The notes under the pieces: model-generated | Told to the model about the DNA's origin: nothing | The model's database searches: none | Seen by the model: the letters and a program-made list of their open reading frames with translations, nothing else | Translations under genes and position numbers: made by a program | In this document: positions 9,373 to 18,186 of the stretch, piece after piece | Layout of the letters: the number at the start of each line of letters is the position of its first letter | How positions within the stretch are numbered: the first letter of the stretch is position 1 | Source of the DNA: Pseudomonas gingeri | Lineage (GTDB): Bacteria > Pseudomonadota > Gammaproteobacteria > Pseudomonadales > Pseudomonadaceae | Length of the DNA stretch: 64,000 bases | Assembly (NCBI RefSeq): GCF_013385425.1 | Contig: NZ_JACAQA010000038.1 | Location: forward strand, 1 to 64,000 | Reading direction: 5' to 3'

Positions 9373-11370
9373 CTAGGGATTCCACTTGTTGGACAGTGCC
9401 GGGCGCACGGCCTGCACAGCCGGGCGGCCATCCAGGAAGTTGTCCGGGTAATAACCGAAACTGCTGGCGCCCTGGCGCTTGAGCCGTCCCATCCAGTCAG
9501 CCAGCAGTTCACCGTCGAGGTCCGTCGCCGGCTTCTGCCGCCAGTCCCGAGCCTGCAACTCGAACACCGTGCGATCCAGCGCGCCGGGGCGTTGCTTGAC
9601 CTTGCCGACCAGGCCCTCCAGCCAGTCGCCCGCCTGTTTCTCGCTCTGCCCTTCCATCAGCGGCATGGCCATGGGCACGGTCCAGTCGTAGCTGGCGAGG
9701 AAGTCGTCGAGGTTCTGGGCGAACCAGGTTTCACTCTGAGGATCGATCACCGGCTCCGTGAACAGGTTGCGCGCTGTCTGTACCTGCGGGCCGCGAATGG
9801 CGCGGACCCTCGCGGTGAGTTCGGCGGTGAAATCGATCAGGTAGCGGCTCTTGAACCGAGTCCAGCGTTGCAGTGTCGCCGGATCACCGCGCAGGGCACC
9901 GAGGGTGCCCGGCAGGCCATTGGCGGCGTAGGTCCGTAGTGCCTGCGGGCTAGCATCCTCGAAGTCGGACAGCACGGCATCGTCGTGGTAGAGAATGCCG
10001 TCGACCGAGGTCAGCCGGGCCACGTCTTCGTAGATCTCACCAATGATCCGCCGCACGTTCGGATCGAACGGCGACAGGCGCTTGTATTGTTTCGGGTCCA
10101 CCGAGGCCTGCCCGCTGGCCGGATCCCAGCGCGTCACCCGGGGCAGTTTTTCATCCAGGGCAAAACTCAGCACCGGCATCCAGGCGAAGACCTTGACGTG
10201 GGCCCGGGTGTGCAGTTGCCAGGCAACGCGATTGAACAGGTCGGCGCGCATCGGCAGATGGCGGTTGGGGAAGTACAGCGAACGCGCCAGGCCGTCCCCC
10301 GCCGGATCGGCGAACGCTTGCAGGAACACGGTATTGGCGCCCATATCCGCCACGTGCTGGACCAGCATGCCGAGGTTGGCTTCCTGCTGGGCCGGGTTCG
10401 GGTCGTAGACATTATCCAGGTCGACATGCACCACGCGCATTGGCAAACGGTTCTGCACCGCGACAACAGCACTGGCGTAGTGCGCCCCATCCGGGTCCGC
10501 CGCCACCAGCAGGCGCGGGCTGTTCATCAGTTGGTCGAGGCTGTCGATACCGTCGTCCAGGGTCAGCGCGATCTGGTAGCCCTGCTCCTTGATGACTTTC
10601 AATGCAGTGCCATCGGCGGTGCCGTAAGGCCAGATCCAGACCCGCGGCGAATAACCGGTGGCCGCACGAATCTTCGCCGAGATGGCCAGCACATCCGCGC
10701 GCGTGCGAGCCTCGAAATCGGCCTCGCTTTCATAACGACCGGTCGCCGAATCGTAGCGCCGGGTCGCCGCCGCCGGTTGCAGGTTGCCCTGGGGATTGGC
10801 GAGCATGCCGTGATGGTTGGCGTTGGTGTGCGCGACGATTTCCACCAGTCCCGAGGACGCTACTTCCTTGATCTGCGCCCAGTTCAGAAACATGGAGCGC
10901 GGGCGCATGTCACCGGCAAAATCCACCGGTTTATCCGCCGGGGTATCCATCCAGACGCCGACCGGGGCCAGCAAGGCCGGCCATTGATAGCTCCTGAGCA
11001 GCGGCATCACGCGGGTGTAGAAACTCGCGTAACCGTCATCGAAGGTCAGCAAAATCGCCCTTGGCGGTAACTCGGGCCCACCCTTGCGCGCCGCCAGGAT
11101 CTGGTCCACGGTCACCGGCCGATAGCCATTCTCCCGGAGCCACGCCAGCTGCTCGAGCAAGCGTTCGGTGCGCACGGCAACCACCGCCTGGTCCGGGTCG
11201 CGGTCCTCAATGTCATGGTAGGTCAGGCTGAGAAAATGATTTTTCGGCCAGGGTGCTTCATTGATCGGCACGCTACGCTGCGCGGGCGCGACAAATTCGA
11301 CCGGCTTCTGGGCACAGGCACCGATCAGCAAGGCTCCCAGCAACAGGATGCAACGCGTGATCCAAGGCAT
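9373..11370 (-). CDS. pgaB: PgaB, PNAG N-deacetylase lipoprotein
   Basis: About 665 residues. An N-terminal lipobox (LLIGAC) predicts an outer-membrane-anchored periplasmic lipoprotein. A NodB-type polysaccharide deacetylase domain follows (LTFDDGY with the catalytic/metal Asp pair, and HTNANHHG contributing His ligands). The C-terminal half matches the second PgaB domain, a glycoside-hydrolase-like fold (VDLDNVYDPN, YHDDAVLSD). The enzyme partially deacetylates PNAG before export. The reading frame opens at 11376 (MMMPW); AAGGGG directly abuts the first ATG, so the third ATG at 11370 is the better start. Confidence 0.93.
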   Translation of the reverse strand: MPWITRCILLLGALLIGACAQKPVEFVAPAQRSVPINEAPWPKNHFLSLTYHDIEDRDPDQAVVAVRTERLLEQLAWLRENGYRPVTVDQILAARKGGPELPPRAILLTFDDGYASFYTRVMPLLRSYQWPALLAPVGVWMDTPADKPVDFAGDMRPRSMFLNWAQIKEVASSGLVEIVAHTNANHHGMLANPQGNLQPAAATRRYDSATGRYESEADFEARTRADVLAISAKIRAATGYSPRVWIWPYGTADGTALKVIKEQGYQIALTLDDGIDSLDQLMNSPRLLVAADPDGAHYASAVVAVQNRLPMRVVHVDLDNVYDPNPAQQEANLGMLVQHVADMGANTVFLQAFADPAGDGLARSLYFPNRHLPMRADLFNRVAWQLHTRAHVKVFAWMPVLSFALDEKLPRVTRWDPASGQASVDPKQYKRLSPFDPNVRRIIGEIYEDVARLTSVDGILYHDDAVLSDFEDASPQALRTYAANGLPGTLGALRGDPATLQRWTRFKSRYLIDFTAELTARVRAIRGPQVQTARNLFTEPVIDPQSETWFAQNLDDFLASYDWTVPMAMPLMEGQSEKQAGDWLEGLVGKVKQRPGALDRTVFELQARDWRQKPATDLDGELLADWMGRLKRQGASSFGYYPDNFLDGRPAVQAVRPALSNKWNP

Positions 11371-11382
11371 CATCATCCCCTT

Positions 11383-13863
11383 CTAGAAACGGTAGGTCAG
11401 ATCGACGGTCAGCCGCACGTCGCGTTCGCGGTCACCGTCATAGGGCCGACTGATCCAGCTCAGGTTGGCTCCGGCCTCCAGCACATCGTTCCAGCTCACC
11501 CGCTGGCCATACCCCAGCAGCGCAACGGCACCTGTCGAATAATCGCGCTGGCTGTAGGTCCCGGCACCGACCTGGAATTGCTGGCTCCACTGGGTTTCGT
11601 AGCGGCTATAAAGCACATGATTGACGTTCACCGTCGGCAGCACGCTGAAGTCGGACTTGGGGTTGAAGTACGGCACGTCTTCGCTCTTGCTGTTGTGGCT
11701 GGTGCCGACCTCCAGGCCCAGGTCCACCTGCACATGGGCCGTGCTGTAGATACCTTCGCGTCCGGTAAGCAGGGCCTCGGTACGATTGTTGCCGTCGCTG
11801 AAATGCGAGGGCGTGACCGCCAGCTTCCACTCGCGGCTTTCGTCGGCGCGCCAACGCAGGAATGCACTCGCCGAATTGGCGCTGATGTCGCTGTTCAAGG
11901 CGCGCAACGGCGTCGCCGCCGACAGCCGTTCGAGGCTGCCGCCGTATTGCCAGTGATCGTTGATATCGAAGGCCGCCGCCAGGCGCGCGCCGAGTTTGTC
12001 GCCATAGCCGTAGGACTGGTTGGAGACCTCGGCCTGCAGGGTCATGTCACGGGTCCGATCTTCGATACCAAGCCGCTGCCAGCGCCGTCGGGCGTCTCCT
12101 TCGGTGAAGCGGCCAAAGGCGTAACCGGCCCCGGCGAACAGCCGCCAGTCCTCATTGATCGGCGGACTGTAGAGCGTGCTTTCAATGCCGTAGTCGCGAC
12201 TGCCGGTCACCGCACCGGCACCGGCGGCGCCGCCACCGAAACTCTTGCCGGTATAGGCCTCGACCCGCAACTCGGCCATGTCATGGACTTCGCGCAGACG
12301 CTCCAGGCGCTGGACCTGCAGGCTCTCGGCAAACCGTGCGGCAACGTCGTCGGTGAGCACATCGAGCTGGCGCCACTCCTGCAACGCCAGGGCGGTGTTG
12401 GCCTGCGCCACTTCCAACCCCAGGTCGCGCGGCGCCTCGCTTTCGGTTTCCTTGTTCAAGGCCTCGGCACGCCGTGGCCACTCACGGGCCAGGTACATAT
12501 CGGCCTGGGCCACCCGCAAGCCGACCTCGCCTGGCGCCTGTGCCACCAGCGCCTCCAGACCTTGCTCGCTGGCGGGCAGATCGCCGTTGTGCTGCCCCAT
12601 CTGCGCCGCCAACTGCTGGGCGTCCAGCCAGGCATCGTTGGGAACACCGCCCGGCACGCCCTTGAGCTGCAATCGCGGCGGTACGGTGAGCGCCAGCGCG
12701 TCCGCCAACGCGCGGGCTTCTTCCGGCTGGTCGCTTTCAACCAGGGCATAGACCAGCGCCGAGGTATCGCCCGCCTGGTCGATGGGGTCCGCGCTGGGTG
12801 CCGCGAGAATCTGCCGATACAACGCCACGGCCTTCTCCGGTTCGCGCACCGCGAGGTAAGCCGAGGCAATCCAGCGCTGGGCATAGGGTGGGATCGTCAC
12901 CCCTTCATCGATCAGTTTTTGCGCCTCGCTCAGCACCTCGGCATTGCGCGAGCGGGCCTTGAGCGCACCCAGGCGATCGATGCGCCAGTGCACCACATCA
13001 TCATGGGCCTGCGGGTCCGCGGACCAGGCCGCGAGCAAGCGGTCGTAGTCGGCCAGGGCACGATCGGCGACGACAAAACGTTCCTGTTCGGTTCGGGTCG
13101 GCAGCTCGGCCAGGCGGACCCGCTCGGCGGCCAGCTCGCCTTCAAGGCGCCGGGTCGCGGCCGCGTCGATCAGCCCGGGATGCCGCTGGGCCAGGCGCAG
13201 GGCCGGTTCCGGCAGGCGCGTGCGCTCCAGGGCGAACAGGTATTCACGCATCACTTCGGGTTTATCCGACGCCCGGATAAAAGCCTGGTCGTACTCGAAC
13301 AAAGCATCACTGTTAGCGCCCGAGCGGGTCAGCGCATACCCCAGGGCCATGCGTCGGGCCGGGTCGTTGGGTTGTTTGTCGACCTGTTCCCGCGCCCGGC
13401 GCACCGCATCCTGCGGGTCACCGCCATCGGCCTCGGTAATGGCCAGGCCCAGTTGCAGGTCGGCATTCTGCGGTTCGCGCTCCAGGGCCTGGCGATACAG
13501 GCGCTCGGCCTCATCCCAGCGTTTCAGGTTGCGATAGGCGCGGGCGACGGCGGTCAGGGCCTGGGTCGGCAAGACCCGCTGGGCACCCTGGGTTTCATAG
13601 ACACTGACCACTTCGGCGTCCAGCCCGGCCCAGCTGGCGATCTGCAAGTGATCGCTGATCTGGCCGGCGGATTGTTGCGAGGCGGGCAGCTGGCGCAAGA
13701 GCACCAGTGCCGGGGTGTAACTGCCGTCACGGGCCTGTCGGATAAGCTGGTCGTAGGCGGCATCGGCGAAGGCATTGAGGGGCCAGAGCAACTGGCTGCA
13801 CAACGCCACTCCCAGCAACGTGTGCAATCTGCCCCCGAGGCAGAGTTGAGCATTACGCGGCAT
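11383..13863 (-). CDS. pgaA: PgaA, PNAG outer-membrane porin
   Basis: About 826 residues. A signal peptide (hydrophobic LLGVALCSQLLWPLNAFADA) is followed by roughly 450 residues of TPR helices and then a beta-barrel ending in VRLTVDLTYRF, with the terminal Phe typical of outer-membrane proteins. The TPR region binds PNAG and PgaB; the barrel exports the polymer. The frame opens at an ATG at 13872, but GGGGA lies only one base before it, whereas the ATG at 13863 has usable spacing. First gene of pgaABCD; the next gene starts within a few bases. Confidence 0.93.
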   Translation of the reverse strand: MPRNAQLCLGGRLHTLLGVALCSQLLWPLNAFADAAYDQLIRQARDGSYTPALVLLRQLPASQQSAGQISDHLQIASWAGLDAEVVSVYETQGAQRVLPTQALTAVARAYRNLKRWDEAERLYRQALEREPQNADLQLGLAITEADGGDPQDAVRRAREQVDKQPNDPARRMALGYALTRSGANSDALFEYDQAFIRASDKPEVMREYLFALERTRLPEPALRLAQRHPGLIDAAATRRLEGELAAERVRLAELPTRTEQERFVVADRALADYDRLLAAWSADPQAHDDVVHWRIDRLGALKARSRNAEVLSEAQKLIDEGVTIPPYAQRWIASAYLAVREPEKAVALYRQILAAPSADPIDQAGDTSALVYALVESDQPEEARALADALALTVPPRLQLKGVPGGVPNDAWLDAQQLAAQMGQHNGDLPASEQGLEALVAQAPGEVGLRVAQADMYLAREWPRRAEALNKETESEAPRDLGLEVAQANTALALQEWRQLDVLTDDVAARFAESLQVQRLERLREVHDMAELRVEAYTGKSFGGGAAGAGAVTGSRDYGIESTLYSPPINEDWRLFAGAGYAFGRFTEGDARRRWQRLGIEDRTRDMTLQAEVSNQSYGYGDKLGARLAAAFDINDHWQYGGSLERLSAATPLRALNSDISANSASAFLRWRADESREWKLAVTPSHFSDGNNRTEALLTGREGIYSTAHVQVDLGLEVGTSHNSKSEDVPYFNPKSDFSVLPTVNVNHVLYSRYETQWSQQFQVGAGTYSQRDYSTGAVALLGYGQRVSWNDVLEAGANLSWISRPYDGDRERDVRLTVDLTYRF

Positions 13864-14045
13864 ATCGTCCATTTCCCCAATGACAGCCGGAGTTCAATGC
13901 TCCTGCCTGATGCAGACACACAGGGGAGCCTAGCGACAGCAGTCGAAAACGTCGCCCGCCTGTCGTTCTCGAAGGGTAGACCAAAAAAACAAGCTCAATA
14001 CGTATTCAGTCGGTACTCACTAAAAAGACCTGGGGCAACGCGCGG

Positions 14046-16355
14046 TCAGTCCTGCCAGAGAGGCAGGCACAGCGTGAACGTCGTGCCCTGGCCCTCGACG
14101 CTGGCGCAGTGAATACGCCCCTCATGCCGGTCGATCACCGCCTTGACCATCGACAGTCCCAGCCCCAGGCCTTCGGTGTTGTCAGGGCCGGCAAAGCGTT
14201 TGTACGGCTCAAAAAGCTGCGGCAATGCCGATGCGCTGATGCCTCGCCCCTGATCGCCAATGCTGCAGGTCAGTTCATGCTCCGCTACCGTTACATCGAG
14301 GCTTACGATGGTGCCGGAAGGGCTGTACTTGATGGCGTTTTCCAGCAGGTTGAACAGCGCCCGGGTCAGCAGCGAGGCATCGGCCCGCACCAGGCTTTCA
14401 TCGACCTCGTCGAGCCGATGGCGCAGCTCGATGCCCTTGAGCTGGGCCAAAGGGGCCACCTGGTCGAAGGCATCCAGCACCAGCATGGCGAACAGCACCG
14501 GCGCGAAGGTGTAAGCCTCCGACTCGGCCTTCGCCAACTGCACGAAGGCCTCGGTCAGACCCAGGGCCCGGCGCACTTGCTGTTCGATCTGGCGATAGAG
14601 CGGCGCATCGTCGTGCTGCGCGCGCTGCACTTCCAGCAGTGCCAGGATCGCCGAGTGCGGCGCCCGCAGGTCATGGGACAGAAAGCGCAACAAGGTCGCC
14701 CGTTGCTGCTCGGCCTCACGTGCAAGACTCAGGTCCGCCAGGCTGAACAGCCAGCCGACGGTGACTTCATCTTCCGTTGACCGCAGCGGTGCCAGGTCCA
14801 GGTGCAGGGTGCGCTGGCGACTGTCGCGAAACTCCTGGCTCGGCAGTTCGGCCAATGCTGGCCGCACTGGCCCGCCAACACCGGGAAAGCCAAGGCCCGC
14901 CAGGCAATCGAGCCAGTCCTCACCGACCAGCATGGGTCCCAGCAGGTCACGCGCGCTGCGGTTGGCGAGCAGCACCTGGCCCTGGGTGTCGGTGATCAAC
15001 GTTGCCACGGGCAGGCATTCCAGGCCATCGGCCATAAACCGCCGGGTATCGCGAGTACGCCCGAGGGCCTGTTCCAACGCCGCGATGCGACCTTGCAACA
15101 CATCACCCTTGGGCACCACGACCCGGCGCCGTTCGGGCAGCACCCTGGGCTCGTCGTTCAGACGGGCCAATTCCCAGCCGAAGTAAGCCAGTACCGCACT
15201 CAGGCGCCGCCAGTTCCAGATCAGGTAAGCCAGCAAAAAACCGCTCAGGCTGGCGGCCGGCGACCACCACAGGCCGAACCGCAACAACCCCCAGGCCGCC
15301 AGCAGCACCGCCGCCATGCTGCCGAGCGTCAGCCACAACGCATAACGCGCACGCAACAGCAGCCCACCCAGCAGGAGGGCCACCGCCAACACCGACAACA
15401 GCATGCCCGGCAGTGGCGCCAGCTCGACAATGCTGCGCTGCTGCAACAGGCTATTGAGCAGGTTCGCCTGGATCTCCACCCCGGCGGTGGTGCCGGCCTG
15501 CTCGGACACCGGCGTGACATAGCGATCCCCCAGGCCCGGTGCGGTCGCGCCCACCAGAATCAGCCGATCACGCAACAGCGTCGCCGGCACCTCACCGCGC
15601 AGCACGCTGATATAGGGCACGCTGGGGAAGCCGCCAGCCGCCGCGATAAAGGGCACCAAGATGGCGTTCTGCCGTTGCCATCCGTGGAGCTCGGAAACAC
15701 TTCCGGCACCGGGCATCGGTTGCCGCTCAGCCTCCGGCAGCGCCATCTCATAGGCCAGCCAGGCCAATTGCTCACGGGGCTGGTGGACCGGACCTTCGCG
15801 CAGGAATACCCCGCGCACCACGCCGTCGTTATCCGCTTCGACATTGATATGGCCGACCGCCCTGGCGCAACGTCGCAGCGGTTCGATCGGCCCGACTTCG
15901 CCCAGCGCCGTGGCAAAGCGCGGAACGCCTTCGCGCAACAGCGGCAAGACCACATTGCCGGCGCGGCACAGGGCCTGGGCCAGGCGTTCGTCGCCGCTGC
16001 CGGAGGCCTCCGGCTCGCTGAAAATCACATCGAACAGCACACCCCGGGGCTGCACGGCGCTCAAGCGCTCGAGCATTTCGGCATGCACGCTGCGCGGCCA
16101 GGGCCAGCGCCCCAGGGCCTCAAGACTGCGGTCATCGATGGTCACCAGGAGGATCCGTGGATCGACCGGCAAAGGGCTCAGGCGGCTCAACCGGTCATAG
16201 AGAAAATGGCTGAACGCCAGGTTCTGGCTCAAGGAGAGCATGGCGGTCAGCGGCAGCAACAACAGGCCCACCAGCAGCCATTCGCGCAACAAACCACGAA
16301 ACAGCCGTTGTGCCTGCGTCGGCTCGCGTCCCTCGTGCCGTCGCCACAACCTCAT
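14046..16355 (-). CDS. CHASE2-domain sensor histidine kinase
   Basis: 769 residues. One N-terminal membrane helix (near residues 30-50), an extracytoplasmic CHASE2 domain (about 55-310, with ILLVTIDDRSLEALGRWPWPR), three membrane helices (about 310-385), a PAS-like domain (about 430-530) and a kinase core with phospho-acceptor His in SHDLRAP, N box NLLENAIKYSP, GDQGRGIS and GLGLGLSMV. It likely pairs with the OmpR-family regulator encoded divergently at 18187. It lies 19 bases after the FecR-domain gene and about 180 bases upstream of pgaA on the same strand, so it could influence the polysaccharide operon; that link is inference from position only. Confidence 0.88.
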   Translation of the reverse strand: MRLWRRHEGREPTQAQRLFRGLLREWLLVGLLLLPLTAMLSLSQNLAFSHFLYDRLSRLSPLPVDPRILLVTIDDRSLEALGRWPWPRSVHAEMLERLSAVQPRGVLFDVIFSEPEASGSGDERLAQALCRAGNVVLPLLREGVPRFATALGEVGPIEPLRRCARAVGHINVEADNDGVVRGVFLREGPVHQPREQLAWLAYEMALPEAERQPMPGAGSVSELHGWQRQNAILVPFIAAAGGFPSVPYISVLRGEVPATLLRDRLILVGATAPGLGDRYVTPVSEQAGTTAGVEIQANLLNSLLQQRSIVELAPLPGMLLSVLAVALLLGGLLLRARYALWLTLGSMAAVLLAAWGLLRFGLWWSPAASLSGFLLAYLIWNWRRLSAVLAYFGWELARLNDEPRVLPERRRVVVPKGDVLQGRIAALEQALGRTRDTRRFMADGLECLPVATLITDTQGQVLLANRSARDLLGPMLVGEDWLDCLAGLGFPGVGGPVRPALAELPSQEFRDSRQRTLHLDLAPLRSTEDEVTVGWLFSLADLSLAREAEQQRATLLRFLSHDLRAPHSAILALLEVQRAQHDDAPLYRQIEQQVRRALGLTEAFVQLAKAESEAYTFAPVLFAMLVLDAFDQVAPLAQLKGIELRHRLDEVDESLVRADASLLTRALFNLLENAIKYSPSGTIVSLDVTVAEHELTCSIGDQGRGISASALPQLFEPYKRFAGPDNTEGLGLGLSMVKAVIDRHEGRIHCASVEGQGTTFTLCLPLWQD

Positions 16356-16373
16356 GGACGCCGGATACCGCAG

Positions 16374-17372
16374 CTATTGCTCATGAACCGTCCTGGGCCA
16401 GTAGTAGATATCGTAGACCCCAGTCTGGCCCTCAAGTCCCTGCTCGTCGAATGCCGACAGCCGCACATGGTAGAACGCCGCCTGCAAACCACTGAAACGG
16501 ATATCCGGGGTGCTGGAAAAACGTTCCTGCTTGATATTGAGAAACGCCGCGTCGGTGGCGACCTGCGCCCGATAGCGCCGGGCGCCGTCGAGGGGCTGGA
16601 GAAAAAGTTGCCAGATCGGCTTGTCGCCACGCTGGCCGTCCTGCCCGAGCAGGCGTGGAGCCGCCAGCAGGTCGACCGGCTTGAGCTCGCCCTGGTCCTG
16701 GATCTTCAGGCCCTGTCGGGCGTTGACCCTGACCGCGGGCTCAGCCGCAACGGGCAGTTTGTCCCGCGCCTTGTTGCCGGGTGCCGGCGACGCTTCGGCG
16801 CGACTCACCGCGACCTGGCCGTCGAGCACTTCAACCAGCGACTGCCCCTCTTCGCTACGGGTGCGAAAGTGCGTACCGCGCACCCCGAGCACGCCGACCG
16901 AGGTGCGAATCTGGAAGCGATCATGTTCGCTGATGCGCTTGATCACATAGGACTCGACCTGACCCTGTTCGAGCTGTATCTGCGGGATCGACTGCGTCTC
17001 GTCCAGCTCCAGCCGCACCTGCGAGTTGGAGGGCAGGACGATCCGCGAACCGTCGCCCAGTACCAGGCTGACAAAGGCATCGCCCGAGGTTCTCACCCCT
17101 TCGTGTTCCTCCAGGCTCATCCCTTCTTCCAGCGCCAGCGGCTTGCCCTTGGCATCCAGCTTCCAGGCCTCGCCCGCCAGGTGCAGCACCATCGCCGGAA
17201 AAGGCTGCGGACGGCATTGTTGTTCGCGATCAAGGTAAGGCGCGCGCAGGGCCGGTGGAGCCGCCAGGGCAGTGTGGCCGATCAGGCAGAAGACAGCGCC
17301 GAGCAGCAGGCGCAGGCTCGGACGGGACGGGAAAGCAGGAAAATACGGGTGCGAAAGAAAGCGTTCGCTCAT
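16374..17372 (-). CDS. Periplasmic FecR-domain protein
   Basis: 332 residues with an N-terminal signal peptide (hydrophobic LLLGAVFCLIGHTALA). A FecR domain occupies about residues 85-190 (SLVLGDGSRIVLPSNSQVRL, then GVLGVRGTHFRTR), followed by a beta-rich C-terminal domain of the kind that follows FecR in these proteins. FecR-domain proteins next to CHASE2 kinases form a recurrent pair; this copy is probably an extracytoplasmic partner of the kinase rather than an iron-siderophore anti-sigma factor, as there is no sigma factor gene here. Confidence 0.82.
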   Translation of the reverse strand: MSERFLSHPYFPAFPSRPSLRLLLGAVFCLIGHTALAAPPALRAPYLDREQQCRPQPFPAMVLHLAGEAWKLDAKGKPLALEEGMSLEEHEGVRTSGDAFVSLVLGDGSRIVLPSNSQVRLELDETQSIPQIQLEQGQVESYVIKRISEHDRFQIRTSVGVLGVRGTHFRTRSEEGQSLVEVLDGQVAVSRAEASPAPGNKARDKLPVAAEPAVRVNARQGLKIQDQGELKPVDLLAAPRLLGQDGQRGDKPIWQLFLQPLDGARRYRAQVATDAAFLNIKQERFSSTPDIRFSGLQAAFYHVRLSAFDEQGLEGQTGVYDIYYWPRTVHEQ

Positions 17373-17517
17373 GGGCTTGGCCGCTCAGGCTCTGGAGGGA
17401 GCAGGATCGAAGAAAAGGAACGACGGCACACAACCATCCGGGCCCATCATGCCACAGCGCCCCAGTCAGCCTGGCCACACTGTGTTGCTTTGTATGAATG
17501 CACACCGGGGCCTGACG

Positions 17518-17640
17518 GAAAAATGGCCAAGGGAAGGCATCCTGGCTTCCCTTGGCGGCGGTCCGTGTGGATCCGAACCGCCACCCGTCCGTGGGTCGGA
17601 CTTGCTCCAAAGTGCCCCTTTTAGTGCTGGAGCTACTCTA
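17518..17640 (-). ncRNA. Candidate structured small RNA or leader with terminator
   Basis: On the minus strand four consecutive hairpins occur with almost no linker: 17604-17633 (GCTCCA/TGGAGC), 17587-17601 (GTCCG/CGGAC), 17557-17582 (nine-pair stem closing GGCGGTTCG/CGGACCGCC) and 17526-17556 (perfect 11-bp stem GCCAAGGGAAG/CTTCCCTTGGC). The last is followed by CATTTTT, as in an intrinsic terminator. No open frame fits. It lies between the regulator site at 17672-17691 and fecR, so it could be an independent small RNA of about 120-150 bases or a terminated leader of the fecR operon. I do not recognise its family. Confidence 0.5.
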
Positions 17641-17671
17641 TGGGTAAAACGGCGGTGCTCGGCGAATCTGT

Positions 17672-17691
17672 CAGATTTGTTCAGAATTGCC
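17672..17691. promoter_or_regulatory. Tandem 10-bp site for the OmpR-family regulator (site A)
   Basis: CAGATTTGTT followed directly by CAGAATTGCC: two 10-bp half-sites in direct repeat, the geometry bound by OmpR/PhoB-type dimers. A sister site lies at 18076-18095. Position suggests control of the fecR-CHASE2 transcript or of the candidate small RNA. Confidence 0.5.
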
Positions 17692-17699
17692 CTTGCCGG

Positions 17700-17951
17700 T
17701 CAGAACACCCAGCGCGGCTGCTCCCGTGGGGTGATGACCTCACCGGTGGTCCATAGCGTCGGTGCGGAGAATGGCGCTATCCAGCTGCCCTCGGGCACCA
17801 CGGGTAAACGGTCGGCAACCAGCGAGGGACGGGCAGCCCCGTAATGGAACAGCCCGACGACAAAACCGAAACCAAGACACAGGCTCAAACCGGATAACAG
17901 CCCGAGCGCCGCCCAGGATGGCAAAGCGCTGAAACGAAAGGGACTGCCCAT
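17700..17951 (-). CDS. Small hypothetical membrane protein
   Basis: 83 residues from the ATG at 17951, chosen because AAGGAG precedes it; the frame is open further upstream to 18014 but without a ribosome site. One hydrophobic stretch (WAALGLLSGLSLCLGFGFVV, about residues 10-32) predicts a single membrane helix with the C-terminal part outside. No family recognised. It lies between the two tandem regulator sites, and might therefore belong to the same regulon as the divergent response regulator. Confidence 0.6.
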   Translation of the reverse strand: MGSPFRFSALPSWAALGLLSGLSLCLGFGFVVGLFHYGAARPSLVADRLPVVPEGSWIAPFSAPTLWTTGEVITPREQPRWVF

Positions 17952-18075
17952 GGATCCTTCTCCTTGACCGTGCAAATCGTTACCCTGCGCCTGCCCCCAC
18001 AAAGGCCGCGGCACGCCGGGTAAAAGCCATTTGACATCAGCCTAGCCAGCCGTCACCGGTCCTTGAGGAAATCGC

Positions 18076-18095
18076 CAGAATTGTTCAGATTTGAC
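18076..18095. promoter_or_regulatory. Tandem 10-bp site overlapping the regulator promoter (site B)
   Basis: CAGAATTGTT followed directly by CAGATTTGAC. The second half-site overlaps TTGACA (18091-18096), a good -35 for the plus-strand regulator gene; the matching -10 is weak. This is consistent with autoregulation. Confidence 0.5.
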
Positions 18096-18186
18096 AGCCG
18101 ACTTACAGACCTTCGCGTAGGAAATAGCCTGTAGAGTCCCCTTTTGAGAGACACATCCGCCGTTAAGCTAGGAGAACGCTCCAGAC

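Noticed and set aside
11215..14112. Plus-strand open frame of 965 codons opposite pgaA/pgaB
   Set aside because: Antisense shadow of two well-supported genes in high-GC DNA; composition is Gln/Arg/Gly-rich without domain motifs.
17557..17582. tRNA fragment, from a GGTTCGGATCC stretch resembling a T arm
   Set aside because: No acceptor, D or anticodon arm can be built; the sequence is better explained by a nine-pair hairpin.
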